DNA from: Desulfovibrio piger ATCC 29098
GTDB taxonomy: Bacteria > Desulfobacterota > Desulfovibrionia > Desulfovibrionales > Desulfovibrionaceae
Length of the DNA: 64,000 nucleotides
Assembly (NCBI RefSeq): GCF_000156375.1
Contig: NZ_DS996360.1
Location: 118,487-182,486 of the forward strand
Direction of reading: 5' to 3'
Of the stretch, positions 36,994 through 45,877 are shown piece by piece. The position numbers were made by a program, and so were the translations under genes. Below the pieces are notes generated by a model. The model ran no database searches. It had not been told where the DNA came from and saw only the letters and a program-made list of their open reading frames with translations. The number at the start of each line of letters is the position of its first letter. Position 1 is the stretch's first letter.

Positions 36994-38699
36994 ATTCCCT
37001 GTATCTGCTCCTTGGCGGCCTGGCCCTGCTGGGGCTGGGTTATTTCGTTTACGGCGCCTGGCTGGAAAAGGTCTGGGGCGTCGATCCCTCCCGGCCCACA
37101 CCGGCCCACCAGTTCCGCGACGGCGTGGACTACATGCCCTCCAGGGCTCCGGTGGTGCTGGGGCACCATTTTTCGTCCATCGCCGGGGCCGGGCCCATCA
37201 ACGGCCCCATCCAGGCCGCCGTCTTCGGCTGGCTGCCCTGTTTCATCTGGGTTGTCGTCGGCGGTATCTTCTTCGGCGGCGTGCATGACTTCGGCTCCCT
37301 GTTCGCCTCCCTGCGCAACAAGGGCCGCTCCATCGGCGAGGTCATCGCCGGCAGCATCGGCCTGCGGGCCAAGCGCCTGTTCGTCATCTTCTCCTTCCTG
37401 ACCCTGGTGCTGGTGGTGGGGGCCTTCGCCTCCATCGTGGCGGGCACCTTCAACGGCTTCATGACCGATGTCTCGGGCGCGCTGGTCCACAACCACGTCA
37501 ACGGCTCCACGGCCACCATCTCCCTGCTGTTCATCGTGCTGGCCGTGATCTTCGGCCTGCTGGTCTACCGTTTCGAGATGCCTCTGGGCAGGGCCACCCT
37601 GCTGGGCGTGGCGGGCATCGTGGGCGTCATCGCCCTGGGCCTGCGCTTCCCCCTCTATGCGGGCTACGACACCTGGATGTGGCTGCTGGGCCTGTACATC
37701 CTCGTGGCCTCGGTGACGCCCGTCTGGATCCTGCTCCAGCCCCGCGACTATCTCAGCTCCTTCCTGCTCTATGCCATGATGCTGGCCGCCGTGGTGGGCA
37801 TCGTGGCCGCGCATCCGGTCATCGAGCTGCCCGCCTTCACCTCCTTCGAGGTCAACGGCCAGTACCTCTTCCCGGCCCTGTTCGTGACCGTGGCCTGCGG
37901 GGCCATCTCGGGCTTCCATTCGCTGGTGGCCTCGGGCACCACGTCCAAACAGCTGAGCAGCGAGCGTGACGCCCGTCTGGTGGGCTTTGGTTCCATGCTC
38001 ATCGAGAGCGCGCTGGGCATCGCCTCGCTCATCGCCGTGGGCTACATCTTCACCCAAAACGGCCATGCCTTCACCAGCCAGACGCCCACCCAGGTGCTGG
38101 CCGACGGCCTGTCGCAGATGCTGGCCTGTGTGGGCCTGGGCAGCGAGAGCGCCCGCGGCGTCACCTACGGCCTCATCATTTTGGCCGTGTCCACCTTCTG
38201 TCTGACCTCGCTGGATACGGCCACCCGTCTGGGCCGCTACATGTTCCAGGAACTGTGGCTGGCCCCGGGCCAGAGCGTGAAGGACGTGCGCGGCTGGCGG
38301 GCCGTGCTGGTCAACAAATATGTGGCCACGCTGGTGACCGTGGGCCTGGGCATGAGCCTGGGCTTTGGCGGCTATGCCAAGATCTGGCCCCTGTTCGGCG
38401 CGGCCAACCAGCTGCTGGCCGCGCTGGCCCTGCTGGCCGTGGCCTGCTGGCTCCAGAACCTTGCCCGCCGCAACGGCATGTTCTTGCTGCCCATGCTCTT
38501 CATGCTGCTGGTGACGCTCTCGGCCCTGGTGCTGGGCATCGTGGCCCAGGGCCGCGCCCTGCTGGCCGGGACGGGCGGCGCCGTGGCGGCCCTGCAACTG
38601 GTCATCGCCGTGCTGCTGCTGGCGCTGTCGCTGGTGCTGGTGCACGAAGGCTGGCAGGCTCTGCGCCGCAAGGGGCGCCCTGCGGCGGAAGAAGCCTAG
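36990..38699 (+). CDS. CstA-family transporter, short form
   Basis: A 569-residue membrane protein of the CstA (carbon starvation, peptide or pyruvate uptake) family with about 15 helices. Signatures: RAPVVLGHHFSSIAGAGPI, GGVHDFGSLFASLRNKGRS and PLFGAANQLLAALALLAV. It is about 130 residues shorter than Escherichia coli CstA, lacking the C-terminal domain. Substrate in this organism is not known. Confidence 0.9.
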   Translation: MNSLYLLLGGLALLGLGYFVYGAWLEKVWGVDPSRPTPAHQFRDGVDYMPSRAPVVLGHHFSSIAGAGPINGPIQAAVFGWLPCFIWVVVGGIFFGGVHDFGSLFASLRNKGRSIGEVIAGSIGLRAKRLFVIFSFLTLVLVVGAFASIVAGTFNGFMTDVSGALVHNHVNGSTATISLLFIVLAVIFGLLVYRFEMPLGRATLLGVAGIVGVIALGLRFPLYAGYDTWMWLLGLYILVASVTPVWILLQPRDYLSSFLLYAMMLAAVVGIVAAHPVIELPAFTSFEVNGQYLFPALFVTVACGAISGFHSLVASGTTSKQLSSERDARLVGFGSMLIESALGIASLIAVGYIFTQNGHAFTSQTPTQVLADGLSQMLACVGLGSESARGVTYGLIILAVSTFCLTSLDTATRLGRYMFQELWLAPGQSVKDVRGWRAVLVNKYVATLVTVGLGMSLGFGGYAKIWPLFGAANQLLAALALLAVACWLQNLARRNGMFLLPMLFMLLVTLSALVLGIVAQGRALLAGTGGAVAALQLVIAVLLLALSLVLVHEGWQALRRKGRPAAEEA

Positions 38700-38773
38700 C
38701 CGGGGCTTTCCATAAGCCGGCGGGAAGGGAGCTGTCCTTGACGGGCAGGGCCCTGCCTGACGCATATGATGAA

Positions 38774-38801
38774 AAAAGGCGGATCCTCGGATCCGCCTTT
38801 T
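38774..38801. terminator. Bidirectional terminator
   Basis: AAAAGGCGGATCC-TC-GGATCCGCCTTTT hairpin between CstA-type gene and convergent nitroreductase gene. Confidence 0.85.
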
Positions 38802-38946
38802 CGCGTTCTGCTGTCTGCCGCTCGTGCCGGGCTATTTGGTTCCGGCAGGATGATGCCCGTGGGCAGGATGATGTTTCGGTGCTGCCGCCGTCACGGCGCA
38901 GGGCCCGTCCCGAAACGGCCTTCTCCGGCGGCTGCCCGTCCCGGGG

Positions 38947-39504
38947 CTAGTCGTTGAAGATGACCGGCTCCTTGCGCTGGGCTTCGGGCAGATGCCCCTT
39001 GGCATAGCCCAGGCTTAGGGCACTGACGAAGCGGCACCGTTCCGGCACCTTGTAGCGGGCCTTGATCTCCGGCCGGTCCATGAAGTCCTGGGCAAAGCCG
39101 ATCCAGCAGGAGCCGATGCCCTTGGCGTGGGCGGCCAGCATGATGTTGGCCGTGCACAGGGTACCGTCATACACATACCAGTGCGAGGCCGTATCCCCGT
39201 AAACACAAATGACGTTGTCGGCGTCGTAGAAAATGTTGTAGTTGGGGTTGTCCAGCCATTCCTTGTACTGGGCCAGCCAGGGGAAATCCGCAAAGTTCTC
39301 TTTGAGCCAGGCTTTGATCTCGTCGGAAAGGGCGGCGATCTTTTCCCGTCCTTCCAGGGTCACGAAGCCCCAGGGCTGCATGCCCGAACCGGTGGCGGCC
39401 TTGGTGCCGACGGTCAGCAGCTCCAGGATCTCTTTTTTGGGGATGGGCCGGTCCTCATAGGAACGGCAGGAACGGCGGGTGAGGATGCATTGCAGGGCGT
39501 CCAT
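38947..39504 (-). CDS. Nitroreductase family flavoprotein
   Basis: A 185-residue FMN-dependent NAD(P)H oxidoreductase. FMN-binding motifs are RRSCRSYEDRPIP near the start and GSGMQPWGFVTL. The middle (LCTANIMLAAHAKGIGSCWIGFA) and the C-terminal SLGYAKG pattern are typical. Substrate unknown; relatives reduce nitroarenes or quinones. Confidence 0.87.
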   Translation of the reverse strand: MDALQCILTRRSCRSYEDRPIPKKEILELLTVGTKAATGSGMQPWGFVTLEGREKIAALSDEIKAWLKENFADFPWLAQYKEWLDNPNYNIFYDADNVICVYGDTASHWYVYDGTLCTANIMLAAHAKGIGSCWIGFAQDFMDRPEIKARYKVPERCRFVSALSLGYAKGHLPEAQRKEPVIFND

Positions 39505-40020
39505 GGTAGACCTCCCGGTCGGAAGAGGGAAAGAACGTCCGCGGCCTGCGCGGACACCCTGCCAGTATAGCGCGGGGGCCCGTAAAGGTCGAGGCAGAGA
39601 GGCACTCTCCGGCGGGTCGGCGGGCCATCCTTTTGAGTGGCAAGCGCGGTCGGGGGGAGGACGCGTGCGCCAAGAGGCGCTTTGAGAAAGTCGGTGATGC
39701 GCGACAGGGCGTTTTGCGTCCGGTGCGGCAGCGGCGATACCTCAGGAGAGCGGGGAGCGGCGCTTTGCAGGATGCCGGAAGATGCCCGCATCACGGGGAA
39801 CACCTGACGGCGCTGGACTTTGGCCGGCATTTCCCGTAGTTGCGCAGAAAAGGCGCTGCCTGCGGGGCGGCCCCGCCATGGCCCTGATGGCCGTTTCCCT
39901 TCGAGTCCGTTTTGCTGATGGACAGCGGGCATTGCCGCTCGTTCCCTCGAAGGCATGGGAAACGCACCGGAAGGGACGCGGGAAGATGCCGCGGCGCTGG
40001 AACGTTTTACCGGAGACCAT
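39505..40020. other. Gap without a recognisable gene
   Basis: 516 bp between the divergent nitroreductase and small secreted-protein genes. It must carry both promoters; I see no supported gene. Confidence 0.5.
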
Positions 40021-40494
40021 ATGCAACGGACCCTTTTGGCCCTGATCTTCCTGCTCCTTTCCGCCAGCACCTGCCCGGCCGGGCAACACCCCGTCACCGT
40101 GACCCGGACTTCCGACGATTTTTACGCCGCGTTCGACCGGGACATCCTCATCAAAACAAGATTTTGTTCCGTACGGGCTTTCCAGGAAAGAGCCCTGCTG
40201 CGCTCGGATCGCTTTGGCGAACTGGTGTTCACGAACGGCACGCGTTGCACCGTGGACACTGTCTATGCCCGCAAGCGCCTGCGGCGGGGGATCCATAAGG
40301 TCACCGTCACCCGCGAAGGGGAGGGCCTTTATCGTTTGGCGGGCTCCGAAACGCTGCTCTTTGCGTCACGCTGCTCGACGCTGGCCCTGCGGGACGAGGC
40401 CGTGCTGGAGATGCAGGACAGCCTTTCCGGCATGCTGCACCTGCATGGTGGAACCTGCCGGGTGGAGGGCGTTTTCGAGGCCATCTCTTATTGA
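40021..40494 (+). CDS. Small secreted hypothetical protein
   Basis: A 157-residue unknown protein. MQRTLLALIFLLLSASTCPAG is a signal peptide, so it is exported. The mature part has at least five cysteines and a repeated strand-like pattern (SVRAFQERALLRSD and ALRDEAVLEMQD in the two halves, each followed by a glycine-containing turn and a TRC or GTCR cysteine). This suggests an internal duplication with disulfides. GGAGA precedes the ATG at 40021. Confidence 0.6.
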   Translation: MQRTLLALIFLLLSASTCPAGQHPVTVTRTSDDFYAAFDRDILIKTRFCSVRAFQERALLRSDRFGELVFTNGTRCTVDTVYARKRLRRGIHKVTVTREGEGLYRLAGSETLLFASRCSTLALRDEAVLEMQDSLSGMLHLHGGTCRVEGVFEAISY

Positions 40495-40606
40495 TATTGG
40501 GACGCGCTCTGGCTTGGGCGATCCCCGGGTGAGATGGCCGGGCCTGCCCGGCTTCTCCTTTTGGCTGCGGGTTTTTCCCGCCGGGGATGGGCTGCTTGAG
40601 AAACGG

Positions 40607-40644
40607 AAAAAGCCGTCGCAGACAGGTCTGCAACGGCTTTTTTT
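40607..40644 (-). terminator. Terminator downstream of the original tRNA-Leu site
   Basis: AAAAAGCCGTCGCAGA / TCTGCAACGGCTTTTT hairpin. On the minus strand it follows the left att copy, so before the island inserted it ended the tRNA-Leu transcript. Confidence 0.7.
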
Positions 40645-40648
40645 GTTC

Positions 40649-40708
40649 TGGTACCCGGAGCCGGGCTTGAACCGGCACAGCCGGTGGCCGAGGGATTTTA
40701 AGTCCCTT
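40649..40708. repeat. attL: 60-bp copy of tRNA-Leu 3' part
   Basis: Sixty bases identical to 57291-57350, covering the tRNA from anticodon stem to CCA. The 5' part is absent, so it is not a functional tRNA. It marks the left end of the island. Confidence 0.95.
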
Positions 40709-40823
40709 TTTAGCATTTTCATATAAGGTCATGCTTTTTAATGATCATATTGATTTTATTGGAAAAATATGAAATAGCTCTTCACATAGCATCCCTTGAC
40801 TTAGGGCTATTTCAGGAGAAAAT

Positions 40824-40842
40824 GTTGTAAAAGAGTTGTAAA
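40824..40842 (+). promoter_or_regulatory. Integrase arm-site-like repeat, left
   Basis: GTTGTAAAA-G-AGTTGTAAA, 116 bp inside attL. The same motif with one different base is at 57214-57232. The pair is likely bound by the integrase. Confidence 0.6.
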
Positions 40843-40853
40843 GAGGTGCCGTC

Positions 40854-42077
40854 ATGGGAATCAAATGGTTTTCGGAGGGAAAAGGGATCCGCTACTACAA
40901 GCACCCCCAGAGGAAGTACGGGAAGAGACCAGACAGATACTACACGCTCGTTTACCGGTTAGAAGGGAAGATAAAAACAGAGAGCTTAGGATGGGAGAGT
41001 GAAAACAGGGTTCCCGGCGAAAGTATGCTGAAGAGAGCTCAACGTTTGCTGGCCATGCTTCGTGAAAACTGGCGTACAGGAAACGGGCCACAAACCTTGG
41101 CAGAGATGCGCCATCTCAACCAGCTTGAGAGAAAAAAGAAGCTGGCTCAGGAACAGATGGAAGCACGGCAGCTCGTTTCTTTAGATGCTTTCTTTGAACA
41201 AGAGTTCAAGCCTGTTGCTCAACGTAGCAAAAAAGCATCATCATATGAAAAAGAGTTTTCTTACTACCGAAACTGGATTATGCCAGTATTGGGAAAAAAA
41301 TCTTTGATACAGATTGATATGATGGATTGGGAACAGATATTGCAGCCTTTAGATAAAGCAAATCTTACTATTGCTACAAAGAGATATATTTATGGTACAT
41401 TGTGTCGAATTTTGAAATGCGCTAGAGATCGTGGGTTTGCAGTAACTATTCCATCAATGAAAAAACTAGGTTTATCAAATATAGGTAATAATAGGAGGAC
41501 ACGTGTTATTGAAGAATGTGAAATGGTAAAAATTCTTGATAATCTAAAGATGAGGGATATAAATGCTTATAATATTGTTGTATTCGGTGCTTTAACTGGG
41601 TGTAGATTTAGTGAAGCGGCAGGATTAAAATGGGGAGATATTACAGAAAGTGGAATTATATTCAAAAAAACTAAAAATAATGATTTACGTATTATTCCTA
41701 TATCAAATTCGCTTAAAACATTTCTAGAATCTCTTAATAGAAAGGAAAATCATGAAAATGTATTTTTGAATACAAGAGGTAAAATTTACAAAGAAGCCCC
41801 ACATTCTTTTAGACAAGTAGTTAAAGAGCTTAGTTTAAATGAAAACCGTGATAAACTCGATCGTATTTCCTATCATTCGCTGCGTCACACAGTTGCAACA
41901 ATGCTCTCGCAGGAGTTAGATATTCGTTCCCTTATGGATTTACTTGGTTGGAAGCAAGTTGCTATGCCTGCACGATATATGCACGGTAATGAAGAGAGAA
42001 AAATTGCAGCACTCAATAATGTTGGTTCTCTTGTTGAAAAGAAAAAGCAGGCGCACATTATTCAATTTACTGGATAG
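40854..42077 (+). CDS. int: Tyrosine recombinase (site-specific integrase)
   Basis: A 407-residue phage-type integrase that would insert and excise the island at tRNA-Leu(TAA). An N-terminal arm-binding domain and SAM-like core domain lead to the catalytic part, with Arg251 (TGCRFSEAAGLKW), Lys271-273 region, His341-x-x-Arg344 (YHSLRHTVATM), Trp366 and nucleophile Tyr375 (ARYMHG). All catalytic positions are present, so it is probably active. It lies 145 bp from attL and points into the island. The C-terminal half is AT-rich compared with the N-terminal half. Confidence 0.93.
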   Translation: MGIKWFSEGKGIRYYKHPQRKYGKRPDRYYTLVYRLEGKIKTESLGWESENRVPGESMLKRAQRLLAMLRENWRTGNGPQTLAEMRHLNQLERKKKLAQEQMEARQLVSLDAFFEQEFKPVAQRSKKASSYEKEFSYYRNWIMPVLGKKSLIQIDMMDWEQILQPLDKANLTIATKRYIYGTLCRILKCARDRGFAVTIPSMKKLGLSNIGNNRRTRVIEECEMVKILDNLKMRDINAYNIVVFGALTGCRFSEAAGLKWGDITESGIIFKKTKNNDLRIIPISNSLKTFLESLNRKENHENVFLNTRGKIYKEAPHSFRQVVKELSLNENRDKLDRISYHSLRHTVATMLSQELDIRSLMDLLGWKQVAMPARYMHGNEERKIAALNNVGSLVEKKKQAHIIQFTG

Positions 42078-42156
42078 CATGTTAGCCGATAAAGGAATGG
42101 CTCATTTCATCGGGTTCTTCGCTTACTACCAAGCTTTACTCAGATAGGATATTCAC

Positions 42157-43149
42157 ATGGGAAAAGAACGGATACCGCATGACTCTGCGTACAAGCAGTT
42201 TTTCAGCAATCCTGAAATGGTGGAATCTCTATTGCGGGATTTTGTACCCGCTGATTTCATTGAAGACCTAGATTTCTCAACGCTCGAACGCTGTTCAGGA
42301 AGTTATGTAACGGATGATTTGCGGGAGCGTCATGACGATATTGTCTGGCGCATCGGCTGGAAAAAGGGCGCTTGGTGCTATGTAGCATTAGTTCTGGAGT
42401 TCCAGAGCACACCAGATTACTGGATGGCATTGAGAACACTGTCCTATACGGCGCTATTACTGCTTGATCTCGTCAAGACGGGAAAGGTGCATGAAGGTGA
42501 AGGCTTGCCGCCTGTATTTCCTATTGTTATATACAATGGAGGCAAGGCGTGGAAAGCTCCGCAAGAGGTGGCGACCTTGTTTGCGCCCATGCCAGACAGT
42601 CTGAAGCACTACTGTCCCCAGCACCGTCATTTTCTGCTGGATGAGAGCCGTGTTTCAGGGGATGAGCTGGACAAAAGCCAGGGCCTTGTGGCGCAGCTTC
42701 TGAAACTGGAACGGGCGCAGGAGCCGGAACAGGTTCGACAGATAGTTAAGGAATTGATAACCCGACTTCATGAACCTAAATACTTGCTTTTGCGTCGTGC
42801 GTTTACAGTGTGGCTGAGCCGTGTCGTGCTGAAACGCTCCGGGATCACCGAGGAAATTCCTGAATTTCAAGACTTACGAGAGGTAGACGCCATGTTAGAA
42901 GAACGTGCCGCTCAGTGGAAAGACGAGTATATCAAGCAAGGAAAGACTGAAGGTATCTCCATCGGGGAAGCTAGAGGGATCAGATCGGCCTTGCACGCTT
43001 TTCTGGAATCTCGTTTTGGGGTCCTGCCCCAGACAGTGACTTCTTATCTTGCGAATACTTCCGATCCAGATGCTCTGCGAAAATTGATGATTTTCGCTTT
43101 TCATGCGGAATCATTGCAGGCCGTTATTGACAAATTCAAAGAAAAATAA
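42157..43149 (+). CDS. Rpn-family recombination-promoting nuclease
   Basis: A 330-residue protein of the Rpn/transposase_31 type, with a PD-(D/E)XK fold that cuts DNA. The catalytic cluster is RHDDIVWRIGWKKG followed by YVALVLEFQS (Asp, then Glu-x-Gln). The C-terminus, with EYIKQGKTEGISIGEARGIR, is a small repeat-rich tail typical of the family. Members raise RecA-independent recombination, and phage-defence roles have been described for some. It follows the integrase by 79 bp and ends with a terminator. Confidence 0.82.
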   Translation: MGKERIPHDSAYKQFFSNPEMVESLLRDFVPADFIEDLDFSTLERCSGSYVTDDLRERHDDIVWRIGWKKGAWCYVALVLEFQSTPDYWMALRTLSYTALLLLDLVKTGKVHEGEGLPPVFPIVIYNGGKAWKAPQEVATLFAPMPDSLKHYCPQHRHFLLDESRVSGDELDKSQGLVAQLLKLERAQEPEQVRQIVKELITRLHEPKYLLLRRAFTVWLSRVVLKRSGITEEIPEFQDLREVDAMLEERAAQWKDEYIKQGKTEGISIGEARGIRSALHAFLESRFGVLPQTVTSYLANTSDPDALRKLMIFAFHAESLQAVIDKFKEK

Positions 43150-43151
43150 TG

Positions 43152-43450
43152 CTACAATGGTGAAATCGAATATTGCCCTGCTTTGGCAGGGCTTTTTTGT
43201 TCGTATAGAAAGAGGCTCTTTCCTATTAAATGATTAATAATATCCAATCGTACTGTTGCTTGTTCTTCTGGATTTTCAACGATGCGGTACAGATCGTAAT
43301 TATTCAAAGAATATTTTGAGGTTAGTTGTATAATAATTTTTCTGTTTCATCCTTTGTAAGGATTTTGTTTAAGTTAAGAGGTTTCGACTGATTATCAAGA
43401 TCAACATCTCTTGTATGGAAGTATTCAATATGATTGCTTATATAAAATAC
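43152..43450 (-). pseudogene. Frameshifted remnant of an unknown gene
   Basis: On the minus strand, two coding-like stretches in different frames follow each other. The first (HIEYFHTRDVDLDNQSK, then LNLNKILTKDETEK) ends at a stop near 43340; the second (SKYSLNNYDLYRIVENPEE, then TVRLDIINHLIGKSLF) runs to a stop at 43152. One frameshift separates them and no start is visible. The parent gene is not recognised. Confidence 0.4.
43175..43199 (+). terminator. Terminator after Rpn-type gene
   Basis: GCCCTGC-TTT-GCAGGGC hairpin followed by TTTTTT. Confidence 0.8.
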
Positions 43451-43494
43451 AGTGTATTATTTTCTCAACTGATTTCTTGGAAAAATAAAGAAAA

Positions 43495-43519
43495 AGGCTC
43501 CTCAAAAAATGAGGAGCCT
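43495..43519. terminator. Hairpin with AGGCTCCTCA arms
   Basis: AGGCTCCTCA / TGAGGAGCCT, perfect 10 bp around a short A-rich loop. It lies in a non-coding stretch and carries no flanking gene of its own, so what it terminates is unclear. Confidence 0.5.
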
Positions 43520-43794
43520 GAACTTGTATTTTTGATGTCTTTGCTAATGCTCGTTGATGAAATAATTTATCCTATTCAGCCAATCAAAATTAGAATTAGT
43601 GCTAGCCGTAGTTTCAGAACGCTTTCTCGCTTGGAGGCTATCTGCTTTGAATAGATGATACTTCCTGGTATATTGCCGGAAGTGATATTCTTATTTGAAA
43701 GGATTTTTTTTTGGGGGGGGGTAATATCTAGCAGTATACTTGATTAAGTGACATCTTTATATCGTGATACAAAGTATACACAGGAGCATTCACA

Positions 43795-43885
43795 TGCCAA
43801 CCTCTATTGGCTTCTATGAGTGCCTCCGACAAAACGGATACTGAAAAGCCCATCAATAGGGGCTAAAATCAATTTTTTTTGTACT
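43795..43885 (+). ncRNA. Possible small structured RNA
   Basis: CCTCTATTG pairs with CAATAGGGG over 9 bp (one G-T), enclosing about 44 nt. AGCCC/GGGCT forms an alternative stem, then TTTTTTTT ends the element. A possible 14-residue frame (MPTSIGFYECLRQNGY) with an AGGAG site overlaps it. No known RNA family recognised. Confidence 0.3.
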
Positions 43886-44238
43886 AGTAATGGTAAGAGA
43901 GGGGGGAGTATATATATGGTAGATAGATAGGTGAATAGGGTAGATAGAGTAGGAGGAGGCGATGGTAGTTGGTTGTAGCATAGGTCTAGAGTAACAAAAA
44001 AAAGTATATAGGTGTATTTTTTAGGGGGGGATAAAAATTATTAGTATAAAAAAGCTTTTAGATGTATTATCTAAATAATATTTTTTTAATTAGGTATGAA
44101 AAAATAAAAATGTTTTTTTATAAACTTAACTTGTAATTTATAAAAATGAATTTGATAAAAATAGACAATAATAAGAAAAAATGATAAAAAATATATGTAA
44201 AATAAATATTATAATTCTTTACGATAAATTGTTGAATA

Positions 44239-45516
44239 CTATTTTTTCGAAATTCTCGGATAAGTTTTAAAAGTTTCATAAAATTCATTCATCATCAGTT
44301 GGCGAAGTAAATATTCATCTTTGCTGCTTGTTATAAAACTATCATGTATGCAGAGAGCACATTTACCATCTCGATAAAAATGAAGAAGAATTTTCTCGGC
44401 GATATTGCTTTCAAAATTTTGTAATTTTAATCCATAACTACTACAAAAATACTTTTGAATTGGGGCATGTCTTTTGAGTATCTTGTCAATAATATCAATA
44501 GACGGTACCTTTGGTTGATTCTCCGGCTGAGCATTATCATCTTCACTATATTTGTACTCATTGTCTCTGCGATATTTGTTGAGTGCTTGGACGGCCTTTG
44601 TTTTATCAGGTGCATTTATGGAAATATTGACGGCGCTTTTTATTACATTTCGTAGAGTTTTTGGTATTCCATCAAGTAAATATAAATCTGTCTCAGGAAG
44701 TTGTATCATCTCGATGGCGTATAACATCGAGAGATGAAGGCATGAATAATCCAGTTCTACTGTGTCTTCTCCATCAATTGTGATGTACTGCCTATATTTT
44801 GAGGGAATTCTTTGACTCCAGTGTGAGAAAAAGCGCCCACCTTCATTAAAGCTCCCATTATTGAAAACTCTCCTGTATTTATTCTCAAGTTCAATATTTG
44901 ATATATTTGTATTTGATTTCTTTATCTCATCCCAAAGAATCTCTGGATCAAGTTTTATAATATGTCTAGAGAGCATCTTGTTAATTCTATTTGTATTTAA
45001 AATTATGTTTTTTACCTGTTGATTGTCGCTATTATAGTTCATTTCATGCTTATCATTATCGCGTAAAATGACAGGGATATTCCGTTTTATAATTGTACCA
45101 GAATCACTTTTGTATTTTCTGAATAGTCTAAAAAGTTTTTCAGTTCCTTTGATTCGTGTCTGTCTCTTAGCTATATCAGAATTAAATCCTTTGTGCTGTT
45201 CTATGTATCCATGTGATTCGAGAACATCGAGAATATAAATTGTATATTTATATTGAAGGAATAGATTTTTTAGCCTTTTTAAATTTCTATAGCTGTTTTT
45301 AGAACGGCTGATAGCAATATATTTTGTTGGATCTTCTTGCTTTACAACAAATAGATCTGTTAATATTATGCGGAGATGGTATCTAAGTTTCTTTTTGGAT
45401 AGATTTTTTTGAGTGCTGAGAAATTTTTTGTCTATAAAGTTACATGCTTCTTTTACTTCTGGTTTGTTCGACCAAATCCAGATATCAAATGGACGCGAAT
45501 TGTCGAGTTTGTTCAT
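44239..45516 (-). CDS. Polymerase-palm-like protein (family A / T7-RNAP type motifs)
   Basis: A 425-residue protein of no family I can name. The C-terminal half shows three ordered motifs like those of family-A DNA polymerases and single-subunit RNA polymerases. Motif A is VELDYSCLHLSMLYA (Asp256). Motif B is R289-x3-K293-x3-N297 (RNVIKSAVNISIN). Motif C is CIHDSF (Asp392). A conserved-looking GGRFFSHWSQRIPSKYR segment precedes motif A. The N-terminal 200 residues are basic and helical. Start ATG at 45516 has AGGGGAAG 5 bp upstream; a longer open frame to 45777 is unlikely. AT-rich cargo, probably acquired. Function unknown; nucleic-acid synthesis or defence possible. Confidence 0.7.
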   Translation of the reverse strand: MNKLDNSRPFDIWIWSNKPEVKEACNFIDKKFLSTQKNLSKKKLRYHLRIILTDLFVVKQEDPTKYIAISRSKNSYRNLKRLKNLFLQYKYTIYILDVLESHGYIEQHKGFNSDIAKRQTRIKGTEKLFRLFRKYKSDSGTIIKRNIPVILRDNDKHEMNYNSDNQQVKNIILNTNRINKMLSRHIIKLDPEILWDEIKKSNTNISNIELENKYRRVFNNGSFNEGGRFFSHWSQRIPSKYRQYITIDGEDTVELDYSCLHLSMLYAIEMIQLPETDLYLLDGIPKTLRNVIKSAVNISINAPDKTKAVQALNKYRRDNEYKYSEDDNAQPENQPKVPSIDIIDKILKRHAPIQKYFCSSYGLKLQNFESNIAEKILLHFYRDGKCALCIHDSFITSSKDEYLLRQLMMNEFYETFKTYPRISKK

Positions 45517-45877
45517 TATCTTCCCCTGCGATTTTTTTCTTACGACTTTTTGCCGTGGAATATAGGTATAACTCCTATCAGGCCATGTCGCGTATACATC
45601 ATGTTCTGCCGGGGAATATATCGATTTGTGCCGACACAGTGTATCTTTAGAAAAGCTTCTCCTTTGGCTGGGCCGGTTCGAGACCGATAGGCCAACGTCC
45701 CATCCATAATCTCCCCCGGAAACAGGGGGTGATCTCCACTTGGGAGGACATTCAAAAGGCTGACAACTGACCATCATATTTTATCATCTATCTTCATAAA
45801 CCTTCATCGCGTGTGAATCTTTTTATTCAGTTGCATGGAGATTTTTGTAACTTACTGATAATATTTGAATAAAAAAT

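Larger units (their letters stand above)
43455..44238. other. AT-rich, low-complexity region with G-runs
   Basis: Nearly 800 bp without a supported gene. 43707-43722 joins a T run to nine G. 43900-44030 is purine- and G-rich (repeated GATAG/GGTAGATAG, then a seven-G run near 44025). 44040-44238 is almost only A and T. A structured element with T-run lies at 43795-43885. The plus-strand frame 43415-43654 is not believed because a perfect hairpin lies inside it. Confidence 0.5.

Noticed and set aside
40649-40708. Second tRNA-Leu gene
   Set aside because: Only the 3' 60 bases are present; the D-arm and 5' acceptor strand are missing.
43415-43654. 79-codon plus-strand frame
   Set aside because: It contains a perfect 10-bp terminator-like hairpin and has no family resemblance.
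45517-45777. N-terminal extension of the polymerase-palm gene
   Set aside because: The ATG at 45516 has a good ribosome site and the extra 87 residues look non-coding.
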